Source: Telopea speciosissima (taxonomy: Eukaryota; Streptophyta; Magnoliopsida; Proteales; Proteaceae). From it: a stretch of 64,000 bases of DNA. How positions within the stretch are numbered: the stretch's first letter is position 1; each line of letters begins with the position of its first letter. The notes beneath the pieces were generated by a model that saw only the letters and a program-made list of their open reading frames with translations, was not told the DNA's origin and did no database searches. A program made the translations under genes and the position numbers. This document shows, one piece after another, positions 10,824-22,400 of this stretch. Location of the stretch: NCBI RefSeq assembly GCF_018873765.1, contig NC_057922.1, forward strand, positions 17,373,563 to 17,437,562, in the 5' to 3' direction.

Positions 10824-12035
10824 ATGGAGGAAGTCGATGTTCCATCCTATTTTCTCTGCCCGATCTCCATGGAAATCATGAGAGATCCGGTGATTGTATC
10901 CTCCGGAATAACCTACGATCGGGGTTCCATAGCGAGATGGATATTCTCAAGCAAGAACAACAATACCTGCCCAGTCACGAGACAACCCTTATTATTGTCA
11001 GAAACGGATCTCATGACCCCAAACCACACTCTCCGACGATTGATCCAATCATGGTGCACTCTCAATGCCATCGACCGAATCCCAACACCAAAGCCTCCTG
11101 TCGATAAAGCCCAGATCCTCAAACTCCTCAACGAGGCTAAGATCCCGCAACATCAGATGAGATGCCTCCGAAGTCTCAGATCTATTGCCAACGAAAGCGA
11201 GAGGAACCGGAGAAGTTTGGAATCTGCAGGAGCAGTTGAGTTCTTGACTTCAATTGTAGAAGAGGACAATGAAGGCCCCAGTACTGATGAAGCCCTATAC
11301 ATTCTTCACCGTCTCCAGATCTCAGAGGTTGGCCTCAAGAAACTTCTGGTCAGAAGAAATTGTGATTTCATTGAGAGATTGATGATGTGGGTCTTGCAAC
11401 ATGGGAGCTACACATCTCGTGCTTACGCAACATTGCTTCTGAAATCCATATTCGAGGTATCTGATCCGATTTACCTGATGGCCTTGCGAGTGGAACACTA
11501 TGTTCAGATCGTCAACGTTTTGCGTGACCAGATCTCGCAACAGGCATCTAAGGCTTCATTACAGATCTTGGTCGAGCTCTGTCAATGGAATCGAAACAGG
11601 ATCAAAGCCGTGGAAGCTGGTGCAGTTTCGGTGTTGATAGAGATACTCCTAGAGACGACAGAGAAAAGAGATTGTGAGATGGTGTTGGTGGCGTTGGATC
11701 AGCTATGTGGATGTGCAGAAGGGAGAGCCGAGTTGTTAAGGCACGGAGCTGGAATTGCAGTGGTGTCCAAGAAGATAGTTAGGGTTTCACATGTGGCCAC
11801 TGATAGAGGAGTGAGGATACTGTCTTCGGTGTCGAGGTTCTCTGCGACTTCAAGTGTTCTTCAGGAGATGCTGCAAGTTGGTGTTGTTTCCAAGTTGTGT
11901 TTGGTGCTTCAGGTGGATTGTAGCCTCAAGACCAAAGAGAAGGCCAAGGAGATGCTTAGGTTGCATTCTAGGGTTTGGAAGAAATCTTCTTGTATCCCTC
12001 TCCATTTACTCTCTTCTTATCCATCACATTCTTAA
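10824..12035 (+). CDS. U-box E3 ubiquitin ligase, PUB22/PUB23/PUB24 class (copy 2)
   Basis: Intronless, 403 aa, the close paralogue of 6188-7444 in opposite orientation. The U-box (residues about 5-80: FLCPISMEIMRDPV, GITYDRGSIARWIF, CPVTRQPLL, TPNHTLRRLIQSWC) and the armadillo-like repeats to the C terminus are intact. One visible change is DRDFIERW in copy 1 versus DRGSIARW here, next to the E2-binding surface; Arabidopsis relatives have DRDSIEKW. Copy 2 also lacks a few residues after the U-box and in the linker before residue 150. The start is chosen because it aligns with copy 1 and follows a shared AAGTTCAAG leader. Its role is inferred from the family: a cytosolic E3 ligase in stress and immune signalling. 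Homology to copy 1 continues past the stop codon. Confidence 0.95.
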   Translation: MEEVDVPSYFLCPISMEIMRDPVIVSSGITYDRGSIARWIFSSKNNNTCPVTRQPLLLSETDLMTPNHTLRRLIQSWCTLNAIDRIPTPKPPVDKAQILKLLNEAKIPQHQMRCLRSLRSIANESERNRRSLESAGAVEFLTSIVEEDNEGPSTDEALYILHRLQISEVGLKKLLVRRNCDFIERLMMWVLQHGSYTSRAYATLLLKSIFEVSDPIYLMALRVEHYVQIVNVLRDQISQQASKASLQILVELCQWNRNRIKAVEAGAVSVLIEILLETTEKRDCEMVLVALDQLCGCAEGRAELLRHGAGIAVVSKKIVRVSHVATDRGVRILSSVSRFSATSSVLQEMLQVGVVSKLCLVLQVDCSLKTKEKAKEMLRLHSRVWKKSSCIPLHLLSSYPSHS

Positions 12036-12571
12036 TTAATTAATTTGTAAATTCACAAACACACAGAGAGAAACAGTGGGAAGCTAGGTGAGAGTAGTTA
12101 GTTAGTTAGTTAGTTATAGTTTTCTGTACAGTCATTATAAATTGGATAAAAGAAATACATGGTCATGATTCATGAAAAAGCAATTTCCATTGAAGCTTCT
12201 TCAATTCTTTTAGCAAGTTTTAATTTATGTGTCAGCCTTGCTGGTTCAATTCAAACAATTGAGGCATACTATCAAAAAAGGGCAAACTTTTCCTCAACAG
12301 CTGTAAAATTACAATTTTACCTATTATCCAGTCAAAGGTCTCACTAACGCTAGTGCAATAGACGGCAAATCCGACCAAGACAGAGAGAGGTCATCCATCC
12401 ACTCGATCATTTGTGTCACCCAATTGATACATGTGTTGCACGTAGAGGGCCCGCCGCCACTTTTTTTAATTCTTGAATGTGCCCAATTATTTAAAGGTCT
12501 ACTATACAAAGTGAGAAATAAGCTTGGCAAAGCAATTGTCCACTGAATCCCACTCGCTGATCACTTCTAAT
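12036..12571. other. Downstream flank of PUB copy 2, homologous to 5880-6187
   Basis: From the stop codon to at least 12310 this matches, base by base with indels, the reverse complement of the copy 1 flank. Shared landmarks are AATTAATTAATT, TTCACAAACACA, AAAGAAATACATGG, AGCAATTTCCATTGAAG and TTTTAATTTATGT. It probably carries the 3' UTR and poly(A) signals. No other gene is seen. Confidence 0.7.
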
Positions 12572-12795
12572 TAGGGGTATAAATGAATAGTCAAAATTCG
12601 TTTCTGAATCTGTGTTCGTATCCGTTGAGTATTATTCGAAAAGTTATATTTACACATAAACGGATAAAATATTTGATCCGTATTCGTATCAATGTCCGTA
12701 TCTATTTAGCACTATCCGAATCCGTTCGAAAGTTAATCAGATGCAGATGTGGATATAGCACTATCTGAGTCGAATCCGATCCATTTACATCCCTA
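12572..12795. mobile_element. MITE with TAGGG(G/A) ends, 224 bp, direct repeat CTAAT
   Basis: The ends TAGGGGTATAAATGAATA and (as complement) TAGGGATGTAAATGGATC form terminal inverted repeats. CTAAT flanks both sides (12567-12571 and 12796-12800). The body repeats short TATCCG / ATTCG units. Confidence 0.75.
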
Positions 12796-13111
12796 CTAAT
12801 GGTTGACTACCCAACCTAATTCCATTCCATTATCACGTGTAAAAAATTTTGTTGTTACCTGGGCTTGCAGTCAAAGAAATGGAATAATTAAATTTTTGTA
12901 TTTTTCAATATACATTTTTAGATTCAATTTCTTTGACTGTGAATCGGGTAGTAAGAACATTTTGGCAACCCAGGTACCAGAAAAATTTCGCCCATAGTTA
13001 ATCATCTCGTAATAGGGATAATGAAGACTTATCCATTGTGGATTTGGTTGGTTCAGAGAACGATAAACTTAAAGTTCAAGCATGAACAGACTGGGTCTAT
13101 AGAAATTGGAA

Positions 13112-13269
13112 AATTATTCTCTCAGGTTTTCTGCCCAATACAGTTCGATCCCTTGTGCCTCTAATAAGAGGGGGTGGACTCCACCTGGGCAAGGGGTAAG
13201 GTTGTTATTTCTGCTGCCTATGAGAGGACTCCAATAAATTGTACCGAATAGAGAACCTGAGAGGATAAA
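13112..13269. mobile_element. Foldback MITE, 158 bp, related to 4723-4900
   Basis: The left end ATTATTCTCTCAGG pairs with CCTGAGAGGATAAA at the right end. It shares the TTTATCCTCT-type terminus with the element at 4723. Confidence 0.55.
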
Positions 13270-13329
13270 GATCCAAAGAAACTTGACCTTAAACCAAAGA
13301 CACTGGAGGCTGGATAAGATTTTTCGTAC

Positions 13330-13428
13330 GAGAACCATTCTCGTACGCTAGATGGTGCACAGTGGAATCCAAGAGATCGAGCAAATGGATTCCATCTATA
13401 CGCCATCTGGCGTACAAGAATGGTTCTC
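13330..13428. mobile_element. Small foldback element, 99 bp
   Basis: GAGAACCATTCTCGTACG at the left pairs with CGTACAAGAATGGTTCTC at the right. Pairing continues inward through GGATTCCA. Near-complete inverted repeat with a short loop. Confidence 0.65.
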
Positions 13429-13489
13429 AGAATCTGATTATTGAGATATTGGTGGATAAGTTGTGAGGTGAGACAAATTTTTTGTTTTT

Positions 13490-13900
13490 CTTCTGACGAA
13501 GTAAAGGACTTTGCAGTGCCCAAAAAATACTAATCTTTTTGTAAGAATAGACAAAGTCATTGTACTACTTTTACAAGGTATTTACTGAAAATAGGAAAGA
13601 CAAGCAGTGGGTGGAGTGGTGAGTGGAGCACCATTTATGCAAAGAAAAAGCCTGTTTTGGCGGCCATCGTCTACCTTTCACCTATTCCTATCAATTTCTC
13701 ACCATGCACCAAAGGTAGTCAAAGTCTCTCCTTTCCGGTCTTGGACACCTAAAAGCCAAAAAAAAAGAAAAAGAAAAAAAAGAAAAGCTATGTAGTGCTT
13801 CAATGTCAATCTTGAATATGTTAGAAAATTAGAAATGTTTGGAGGTCTATTATCTTGTGGAGAAAAACCTTCACATGCCAAAATTTACCACTAATCGAAA
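13490..13900 (+). repeat. PUB downstream-flank repeat, copy 2
   Basis: Shares landmarks with 14570-14960 and the reverse complement of 4260-4550: GGACTTTGCA, AAAGAAAAAGCC, GGCGGCCAT, and TCTTGTGGAG...TCACATGC near the end. No open frame of interest. It may derive from a mobile element or from local duplication. Confidence 0.55.
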
Positions 13901-14569
13901 AATGGATAGTGGTAGGTAGACTAATTAAGTCTTCATTTTTAAATAATTATGTTAGCACATGCCTCATATAAGGTGGTTCAAGAAAATTACTGTAGATGGT
14001 AGGTAATATTGTTTAACTAGAAATGTAGGTGAACTCATTTTAACTGAAGCGGTTTTTAGGTCTTATGGGGGTGGCAATATGAATGTTGTGAAATGAAGTT
14101 GATCGATTCACTTTAAATTTACTGTTGACAGTCAGTGGCCCACTCCAATAAGAAAACTGCATGAGTAACGCCAATGGTTCCTACTAATTAGGTATCATTC
14201 TCCCAAGAGGATTCCATGATTGACTCTCCTACCATGTATAGAAAACCCCTATCAATAAGACTCTCCACAATTGCTTCTATCTACAACCTACATTATATAT
14301 ATTCAGGTATAAATTTAACAAAGACATCTAGATCTATTAATATTTTATCTGTTGTTAGAGAGGCTTGACTTAAGCATCGAAGACTCCCCACCAGAACAAA
14401 CCGACTCTCTTGTGCTTACTATGTTCTTCTATGCTGATTACCTGACAACAGAAGAATCCATTGATGATTTCTTGACGCGATAATTAGTTAAATCAAACAT
14501 TGGATGGTCAGTTTTGTTAAGAGGACTTATTTTTAAGTAATCATGTAATTTTCCCCCAAGCTTTCTTTC

Positions 14570-14960
14570 CCTATACAAAATGATAACAATACGAGTTGAG
14601 GACTTTGCATGCTTGTGCCCTTCTTTTTGTACAAACAGTAACAGCAGTCTACAACAACTTTTATTTATCAGGTCGTCCCTACCAAGAGTAGGAAAGAAAA
14701 GCAACCGACAAATGCTAACGGCTATTTTACGGAAAGAAAAAACCCACTTTGTTTTGTCGGCCATATTATTCTGTTTTCTTGCCTCTTCTTCCTCTCCAGA
14801 GACTCTCCACTGCTTATCAGCCACCAGAGGGAAGTCAAATAACAGGAAAGGCCATATATAGCGCTTCAAAGCCACCCACCCACGACTCTTGCATGCGTTA
14901 GAAATGTAAGGCGGGAGAGGTCAACATATCTTGTGGAGGAAATCCGTCACATGCGATAAT
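14570..14960 (+). repeat. PUB downstream-flank repeat, copy 3
   Basis: Same landmarks in the same order as 13490-13900 (GAGGACTTTGCATGC, GTCGGCCAT, TAGCGCTTCAA, TCTTGTGGAGGAAA...TCACATGCGATAA). It lies about 1.1 kb from copy 2 in the same orientation, so it looks like a tandem copy of the flank without a PUB gene. The 93-145 codon frames here are not conserved between copies. Confidence 0.55.
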
Positions 14961-16405
14961 TTCTTCCATTAATATGAACTTCCGCATAACTAGTTTTGTT
15001 TTTTTGGTAAATCCGCATAAAGTTAAGTAGATCAAAACTAATTAAAATCTCTTTTTTGTTAATAAAATTACTAATACATGTTTAGCACAATTTATTTATT
15101 TATTTGAATTATTAAGGTAGGATCATAGAATTTAGAGACTCCAAGGTGTAACAAAAGACATGACGACCACAGATTGCTTTCCAAGCAAAAGTAGCCATCC
15201 AAAATATAAGAAAGCACAATTTAATCTTGGTATGATATGATTTCCAACGTGAACCTCATAAGAGAGCAAGCAAATAACCTCCTTCGCTGATGCTTAAATT
15301 GCTTTCCTGACTATTTATTTTCTTCGTTTCTCTACCTAGTACATTACTGCTACTTATGGCTTAGGTGACTGACTCTTGACTTGTCACTTCATAATGCCGA
15401 TTTCCCAAAACCAGCGAAAGGTTCCCAACTCTTCTTTGATCCAACTTAGGGCCGATTGGCAACCTCGACCCGAGCTGAAGTGCGACGTGTCTGGAAACTC
15501 TAGATGTAAATGGATTCGGGAACTACTGTGAACGGTCTAAACTTCGACCCTTATTTCTTACTTCATATTGTAAAGGGGACCAAAGCCCATTTTGTTGGGG
15601 GGGGGGGGGGGGGAAGGTGCGGGTGCACCTGCATGGACTACAGGTGACTGTTACAAGAATGGAAGAGTGAAAGGGTCACCATTAAAGATCTCCCCCCCAC
15701 CGCGGTTCATTGTTGGCTTACACACTAGGCTACCCTTCTCCGAAAGCTCCACAGAACCACCTACCACTGTCTTCGGCCGGAGGGGTTTATTGCACAAAAA
15801 TGCCAAGACGCAGGCGCTCCCGAAGAGGGAAGCCCAACGAATGTCACTTGCAAAGCCCTGCACCTCATTAATCATTGAGTGTCTGTAGGCACGTGTAACA
15901 TGTACACGCCATCTAATCATGTGTTTATTTTCAATAAAATAAGACATCGTCATGCATAGTAGAAAAACACTAAATAGTGTTTTAGAGTCAAGAAAAGAGA
16001 CTCAAAAAATTGAAATGAGGGAACTCACATGCTTGAGAAAGGCACTAAATTTGACAGTGAACTACTCAGGGAATACCCCATCCGTCAGATGGAAGAAAAA
16101 TTGTGTTCATGTGAAAGAAATGCCAGTGACCTTTTTACTGGTAACTGAACGAAAAGACAAGCAAACAAACTTATCATACAGGAAAAACAAGATAAACATC
16201 TATCTATTAAAACATAATGTACATGGATACAATTCACATACGGAACACCATACAAACATGACCAGAAGACAATTTGGTTGCCATTGCTGGGGATGGTTGA
16301 ACCTCCAAGTAGGACTGACTTGATATAACTTCGACAATACCAAGTGGCATAATAGGCTTAGAGCACAAGGTTACAGAGAGGGAAAACATCTTCGGTGTCA
16401 TGACA
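14961..16405. other. Intergenic to VIR 3' UTR
   Basis: No gene is supported. A poly-G run lies at about 15596-15614. The part next to 16405 should include the VIR 3' UTR; on the minus strand AATAAA-like signals occur near 15925-15940. The 98-codon and 123-codon frames at 15592-15888 and 15952-16323 have no recognisable domain. Confidence 0.45.
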
Positions 16406-16426
16406 CTAGTGTTGGCCTAGGCGTTC
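16406..16426 (-). CDS. VIR: VIR terminal micro-coding exon, six codons plus stop
   Basis: After the acceptor GGCTACTCAG the frame reads ERLGQH and stops. Plant VIR proteins end in a similar (E/K)LGQL-like hexapeptide directly after MLQ. It lies 2.07 kb downstream of the previous exon. Too short for ORF detection, but phase, acceptor and residues agree. Confidence 0.82.
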   Translation of the reverse strand, partial: ERLGQH

Positions 16427-19400
16427 CTGAGTAGCCAGAAGAAACAATCAAATCTTATACACAAAATCTAGTGAAATCAAAAATAGCCTGACACCTAACA
16501 AAGTTGTACAAAGGGCGTGAGGAAACAGGAGGGCTTTTGATTTTTCTCATGGTACACTGTCCAGAACGATGTCACCAATTATGTTTTCTACTTGCTAAAG
16601 ATACCTGTTTAAGCTAACACTGACTAGAGATGAAAATTAAACAGTAGTATGGCTCAACGCATTTTCTTTAAGGTCCTATGGTGTTTCATATGGTGTACAA
16701 ATAGAATGTGATCATAATTCTGACATAGAACATAGCTATCCAAATTATCCTATTGAAAATCATCATTAAGTAAATTTTTTAACTGCAATAGGGCATATCA
16801 ATCACTACATGCAGTTGAGGTCAAGTGATCAAATGGAAAAACCCAAAAAAGAAAAATGCATAAAGTTGTTCAATCTAGCAAATGTCAAATTTTTGAGATT
16901 GAAATAAACATTTGCGTTACTTCAATAAAAAATACATACTACTAGGCCTCGTAGGTCTCTAATAAATTAGCAAAAATAAGAATCATACCCCTATGCTCTT
17001 TTCTTATACTTTGCACATGCATTGATTTGCAAACTTATGTTCGTATTGATTGTAATTGTTTGTTTGGCATGTATATTTTAAACCAAGGCCAGGAATTTTT
17101 GTTGTATATTTGTGATGGTCCAACTCAAAAGCCCAAGTTTCAGGGTGGAGAGGCCTTTCCCAAAGTCATAAGCATAGCAGTTGCACACTACCCCGACCGA
17201 TGTGGACTAAACCTCTTCCCCTCCCTCCCAACTCTCAATTCCTGGCCACAGAGAGCACTCAGTGCATCAACTCCCCCTCCCCCCCAGCTTTAGGCCATGG
17301 GCCCACATGGCCAATGCTATGCAACCCGCTCTGATACCATTTGACAGCATTAAACCTAAAAGCCCAAGCTTCAGGATGATGAGGTGATGCAGATCAGCAG
17401 CAGGATAGGTACTTTTTAAAGTACCAGCTGAAGAAGCACTCTTGACTCAAGTGTTGTAGCTGAGTTAGAGTTCACTCAGTCCTTGATGGCTCTTAGTTAT
17501 GATGTGTTTTAGTTAAGTCTTTTATTTATGTTTTACTGTAAGTAGTGGGCTACGCACGTTAAGGTCAGGCACATACAATTATGTGTCTACACCTTTATTT
17601 CTGTTTCCTATTGTGTTTACGACTCTATTTCTGCTTCCTATTATATTTTACTCTCCTTTTTAGAGTAGGAGTCTTATTAACTCAACTAACTCTACTCAGT
17701 TGTTGTTTCACAAAGCTCCCAATGATTTTGAATAAAGATTTTAATGGCTTTTTGCTATATGGAGCTGTGAGAGAACATACGGGAACATCTGGAATTTTTT
17801 TATTCTGTTTGGTTGCTGTTTTCATAGCTGGTGGCAACCCAATGTTTTGGGGGAATTTTTGTGGCAAATCGACATCATCTAGAGTCATCCATCCTTAAGA
17901 TTTAACTGAGACTTGAAGTTTTTCTCTGTCCAAAAGGGCTGGTTCGACCAGATTCTGGTCCTCATCAGATCTGCTGATTGACTGCTATCATAGTTCCTAG
18001 ATTTTAGGAACTAGTAGTTGCTATTTCTGAAACTATCCCCTGGTTTTCAATCTGATTGTTGGATCATCACAAAACTTTGGGGTTAATTTACTCTATCTGA
18101 AAGGCCCACACTCCACCTGAATTGCGCCAGATCTGTTTGGTAGATTGTGTGTTATTAAATTTCATCTATTTCTGGTTGCCTAGTAGCTATTGTGATCATG
18201 TTTTTTGAGTGGCAGCTTAACACCTATTGGTAAGGTATGCCAATCTCATTAAGAGGCCCTTCCTAGGATCATAAGCCCAGCAGCCACACACTACCCGATC
18301 GATGGGGGACTACATCGCACCCGCCCCCCCCCCCAAAAAAATACATTCCTGGCCATGGAGCACACTCGTTGCATCAGTTTGCAGTCATTGCCTTGACCTT
18401 GGACTAATGTTGTATCTTCATTTGAAAAAACTTCAGCCAAGTAAATAGTAGGAGAAAGAAAATAAAGGTGACAAGTAAAGAGAAGGATCTCATACCTGAA
18501 GCATTTGCATTAATTTTGGGTGTTGCTCTAAAAGCTCACAAAGTTTCTCTCGGTCACTCAACAAAGACTATCATGAAATAAAAAAAGAAAACTTAGGAAG
18601 AGGAAAATTGAAAATGCTGAAATGGATACCAGCGCTACCCTTATACAGGCAATATCCAACAAATACCTGAATGGCTTCAGGGGAACTAAAGTACTCCTGC
18701 AGTGACATCCCTGAATCTTGATGTTGCTGGGATGAATTATCACCATGCTGGTACAGGGTTTGTGGTTGTACATGTTCACCCTGTTGTTGCAGAGGTTGTG
18801 AAATGTGGTCTGGTTGTTGGGGTTGATAGTAAACAGGTACTGGAGAAATATGGGACTGTGGCATTTGCAGTGGCTGCATTAGCACTTGAATGGGGCCATG
18901 TAGCAGAGACACCCCTTGGTCTGATTGCTGTTGTGAAACTTGAATAGGTGGTCTAATATGCTGAGGATGGGGTGTACGAGGTGGTTGTGGTGGTTGCAGT
19001 GGTTGTAACTGTACACGAGGTTGAGCCAACTGAATGGCAGCTTGACTGGTTACAGAATGTAGGAGACCAGATAGGTTTTGGCCCTGTTGCTGAGTTGCCA
19101 TACTGCTCAAAAAATTTCCAGGCATGGATGTAGGCCTATTAGGTAGCAACGGTGGTAAAGGTGGTGGAGGTGGTGAATAAGAAATCAGACCTCCAGATGC
19201 AGAAAAATTACTGGATCGAGTATCACTTAAAGATATAGCAGATGTCAATGGAAGCTGAGGGGTTCCAGCACTAGTCTGACTAAACCCTGATGACTGGGAA
19301 CTAGTCTTTAAAGGTGTTTGTGTAACAGATGAAGCCGAATATGGTGGAGGTGTAGGAGGAAGCGGAGGTGGTCTAGCAGATCCACTAGAAGTGTTGATCT

Positions 19401-22400
19401 CATCGTGTAACCTACTTGAAGGTGAGGCAGAAGCCCACAAATACTTTGAATCCTGCATATGAGAGGCGGTGGTTAATTGCATAGTAACTGCTGTTAAATA
19501 CAGATAGATGCTCTGTTTGACAGTGAAAATTATAGGAGTGATTTAGTGATTCTGCAAATGCAGATGAACTAGCTGAAGGTAATAGCAAGCTAGCAGCAGA
19601 ATTGTGAACAGAAGGTTTGTCTTCTCTTACATGGAAAGCCGGTAGAGCACTGGGGCCACTACCATCAAATGCTTGCAATGGATATCCTGTTGGCATTGGT
19701 GGTTGCAGATCTCTCATAGAGTGACCAAATGGAGAGGAATGACTTTGAACAGGTTCAGCTGTCTGTGATGTTATGGAGGAGACCATTGGTGGAGGAGGCA
19801 ACGGAGGTAATGGTGGTTGATTGAGCAGCGGCTTCTGTTCATAAGGTCCTTGAGATCCAGTTGCCAAAGTAGTGTTAAGAGCTTGTTGCGGACTGGCCCT
19901 CTGATAGAAAGTAGGTGGAGTTGCTCTAGAATCATCTAGCATTTGCACAGATCGAAAACCTTTATTATAGAAAGGTGAAGGTAATCCAGAGAGGTTTGCT
20001 GTTGCAGCAGAATCAATCCTACCAGAGGGCATAATAACTGGAACAGCATTCTTTATTTCATCAGATTGCTCTTGAAAAAATGGTTTCTCTCCATTTGGTC
20101 CCATGTACTTCTCTGAAGAAATACTTGCTTCTTGGCTCAATGCCATCTCAGATCGTGAAACTGACCTCGTAGAAGAAAACTCACTTCGTGTATTTTCAAC
20201 AACATTGGATGTTGATGGTGTACCCAGGTGAGAAAACTGAGTACTTTCATTTACATCACTTTCAGTCTCTTCAACAATTGAATGGGGGGGACTTTCCCCA
20301 ATATTGACTGGAGCAGGCTGCAAATTATCATCCGGCTGAGGAAATGGTATTCTATCATCCAATTCTGCCTCCTCGTCATCAAACACAATATCTAATTCCT
20401 GCAGATCATCATCAAGATCTGCTTTCAACTGCTGAGATCTATCGAACTTCTCAGAATCAATTTCATTCTCAGGAGGTGCATTCTTGTTTGGTGCTGCTGG
20501 CTCCCCAACAGTAATAGTTGCTAGATTTTGACGCTCTCTCTGTCTTGCCATGAACTCATCAACATGAATTGATGGAGGCCTACCACTGGTTGATCCTCCA
20601 CGCTGTATTGAGCCTACAACATTTGAGCTACTACTTACACCATCTGCAGTGTTTCTTTCTCTGGCAACATAGTCATCCACATGCATAGAAGGTGGCCTGC
20701 TGGTGTTTGGCTTGCGCTGCCGAAAGGTATCCCTACGAGTAGGAGCACTAGAGGCAGATGGAAGCCCCAATCCCCGCGAAAATGCAGTTGGGCCCATGAC
20801 CTCTGAACCTGACCCTTCAACTCTGGAACGTCTATTGGAGACTTCCACTGATGCTATTTTTCTCTTTACAGGAAGGGCTGGCAGTCTATCAGATGAAGAT
20901 TCAGGGCATTCCCAGAGAAACTTGTCTGTGAGTCCCCCAAGAGAAAAGAAATCATCAGTCTTTTCAGCATTACTGTCGGGCTTCATGATCCGTAGCAATG
21001 ATGATCCAACTTCATCATTCAGAATGCTCTTCATTGTTAGAGAAGGAAACAATAGATGAGGCGGAAGTATCTTTGAATGAACTTGAACATCACTTGATGA
21101 TGAAGGAACACATTCACCAGAACAGATATCATCCACTGTAAATGAGCCAATTGGCTTTTGCAGCAAAAACAATATCGATTTTGCAAATTCCAGAGTCTGC
21201 ACAGTGCTTAGAAAATACTGTAAGTTAGACCACAATTCAGAAAGGAAGCATGAAATGGAAAACTAAATGTATGATAGCTAACCTCAGATAAAGTGGTTTC
21301 CAGATTTGAAGCGGCTAACTTTTCATCCTCATTCAACGTCGTGTTCAACAGAACTATCAGTTCCTCTAAATCAGAATTTTTCGGGGGGGAATCATCAGTG
21401 CCATCAAAATCATGAGGAAGCCCAAAAAGGCATTTCAACACAGCAACTCCCTCCATGTTAAAACTGATAAACAAACAAAATTACTTTATAGGAGATGCAA
21501 TTTAACAACAAAAATTTGCACACAAGATGATGGTATGTGCACACCTATCCATAAAATTCAAAATGCAGGTTCCTATCCATAAATTTCAAAATTCAGCTTC
21601 TCAAAAACTAACTAATCTTTCTCCAGTTTGCAGATAGAAAAGGTTCCAGACCAAGACAGTGAATAATCAATTAAAAGAAGAAAAGAAAAACTGCAAACCA
21701 AGGTAATATGATACAAGAAGCGGGACCCCCTAGGATGCATAGGATCCCCCTAGGAGAAGTACTCGGGTGGAGTATGAGTTGTGATCCACTAACTCACATC
21801 TTTAGTAATCAAGGCCTTTGAGGATTCTAGCAAGCTTCAAATGCCATAACTCATCAACAGCAACCATCTATTAACACAACTACATCTCCCACAGCAGAGA
21901 AAAAAAAAAACAACCAATCCAGACAATGGCGGTAAAACTGGGTAGCAGACTTTGGAGTTGTAGAAAGATATGGTTAGATATTACCAGCCGAGCCAACACG
22001 GGCTTGAAATAAGACCTCAGGGCGACTCAAATGGTCCTCTGGTTTCATCATCAACAGATACCAGGTCAGAAAGAAAGAGGAACATGTTTCAAGAGATGGC
22101 GGAAGTGCTATTCTGCCTAGGTCTTTTCGATTCAAGCTTGGACAACATCAGGGCCACCAAAAAACTCTTCAAATGTGATGTTTTGGATCTGGATACAAGT
22201 CTTCACATGCTGTTCTCTTCTCAAAAACCCTTTACTACTCTAGCGTTCAAGGTGAGAGAGCAGGACAGAGTTGGCTGCCTTAATTGACTCTCAAACCTGT
22301 AAACCTGCTCTGATACCAAGTTAAAAATGGTGTAAGAATCGAATCAAGAGAGGAGAGGAGAAGATAGGAGGTGAGAAGAGAAGAGAATGTGCAACCGAAT

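Noticed and set aside
19453..19501. 49-nt VIR intron using the donor at 19501
   Set aside because: In phase, but shorter than functional plant introns usually are. The GTAAGAG donor at 19630 is also in phase and stronger.
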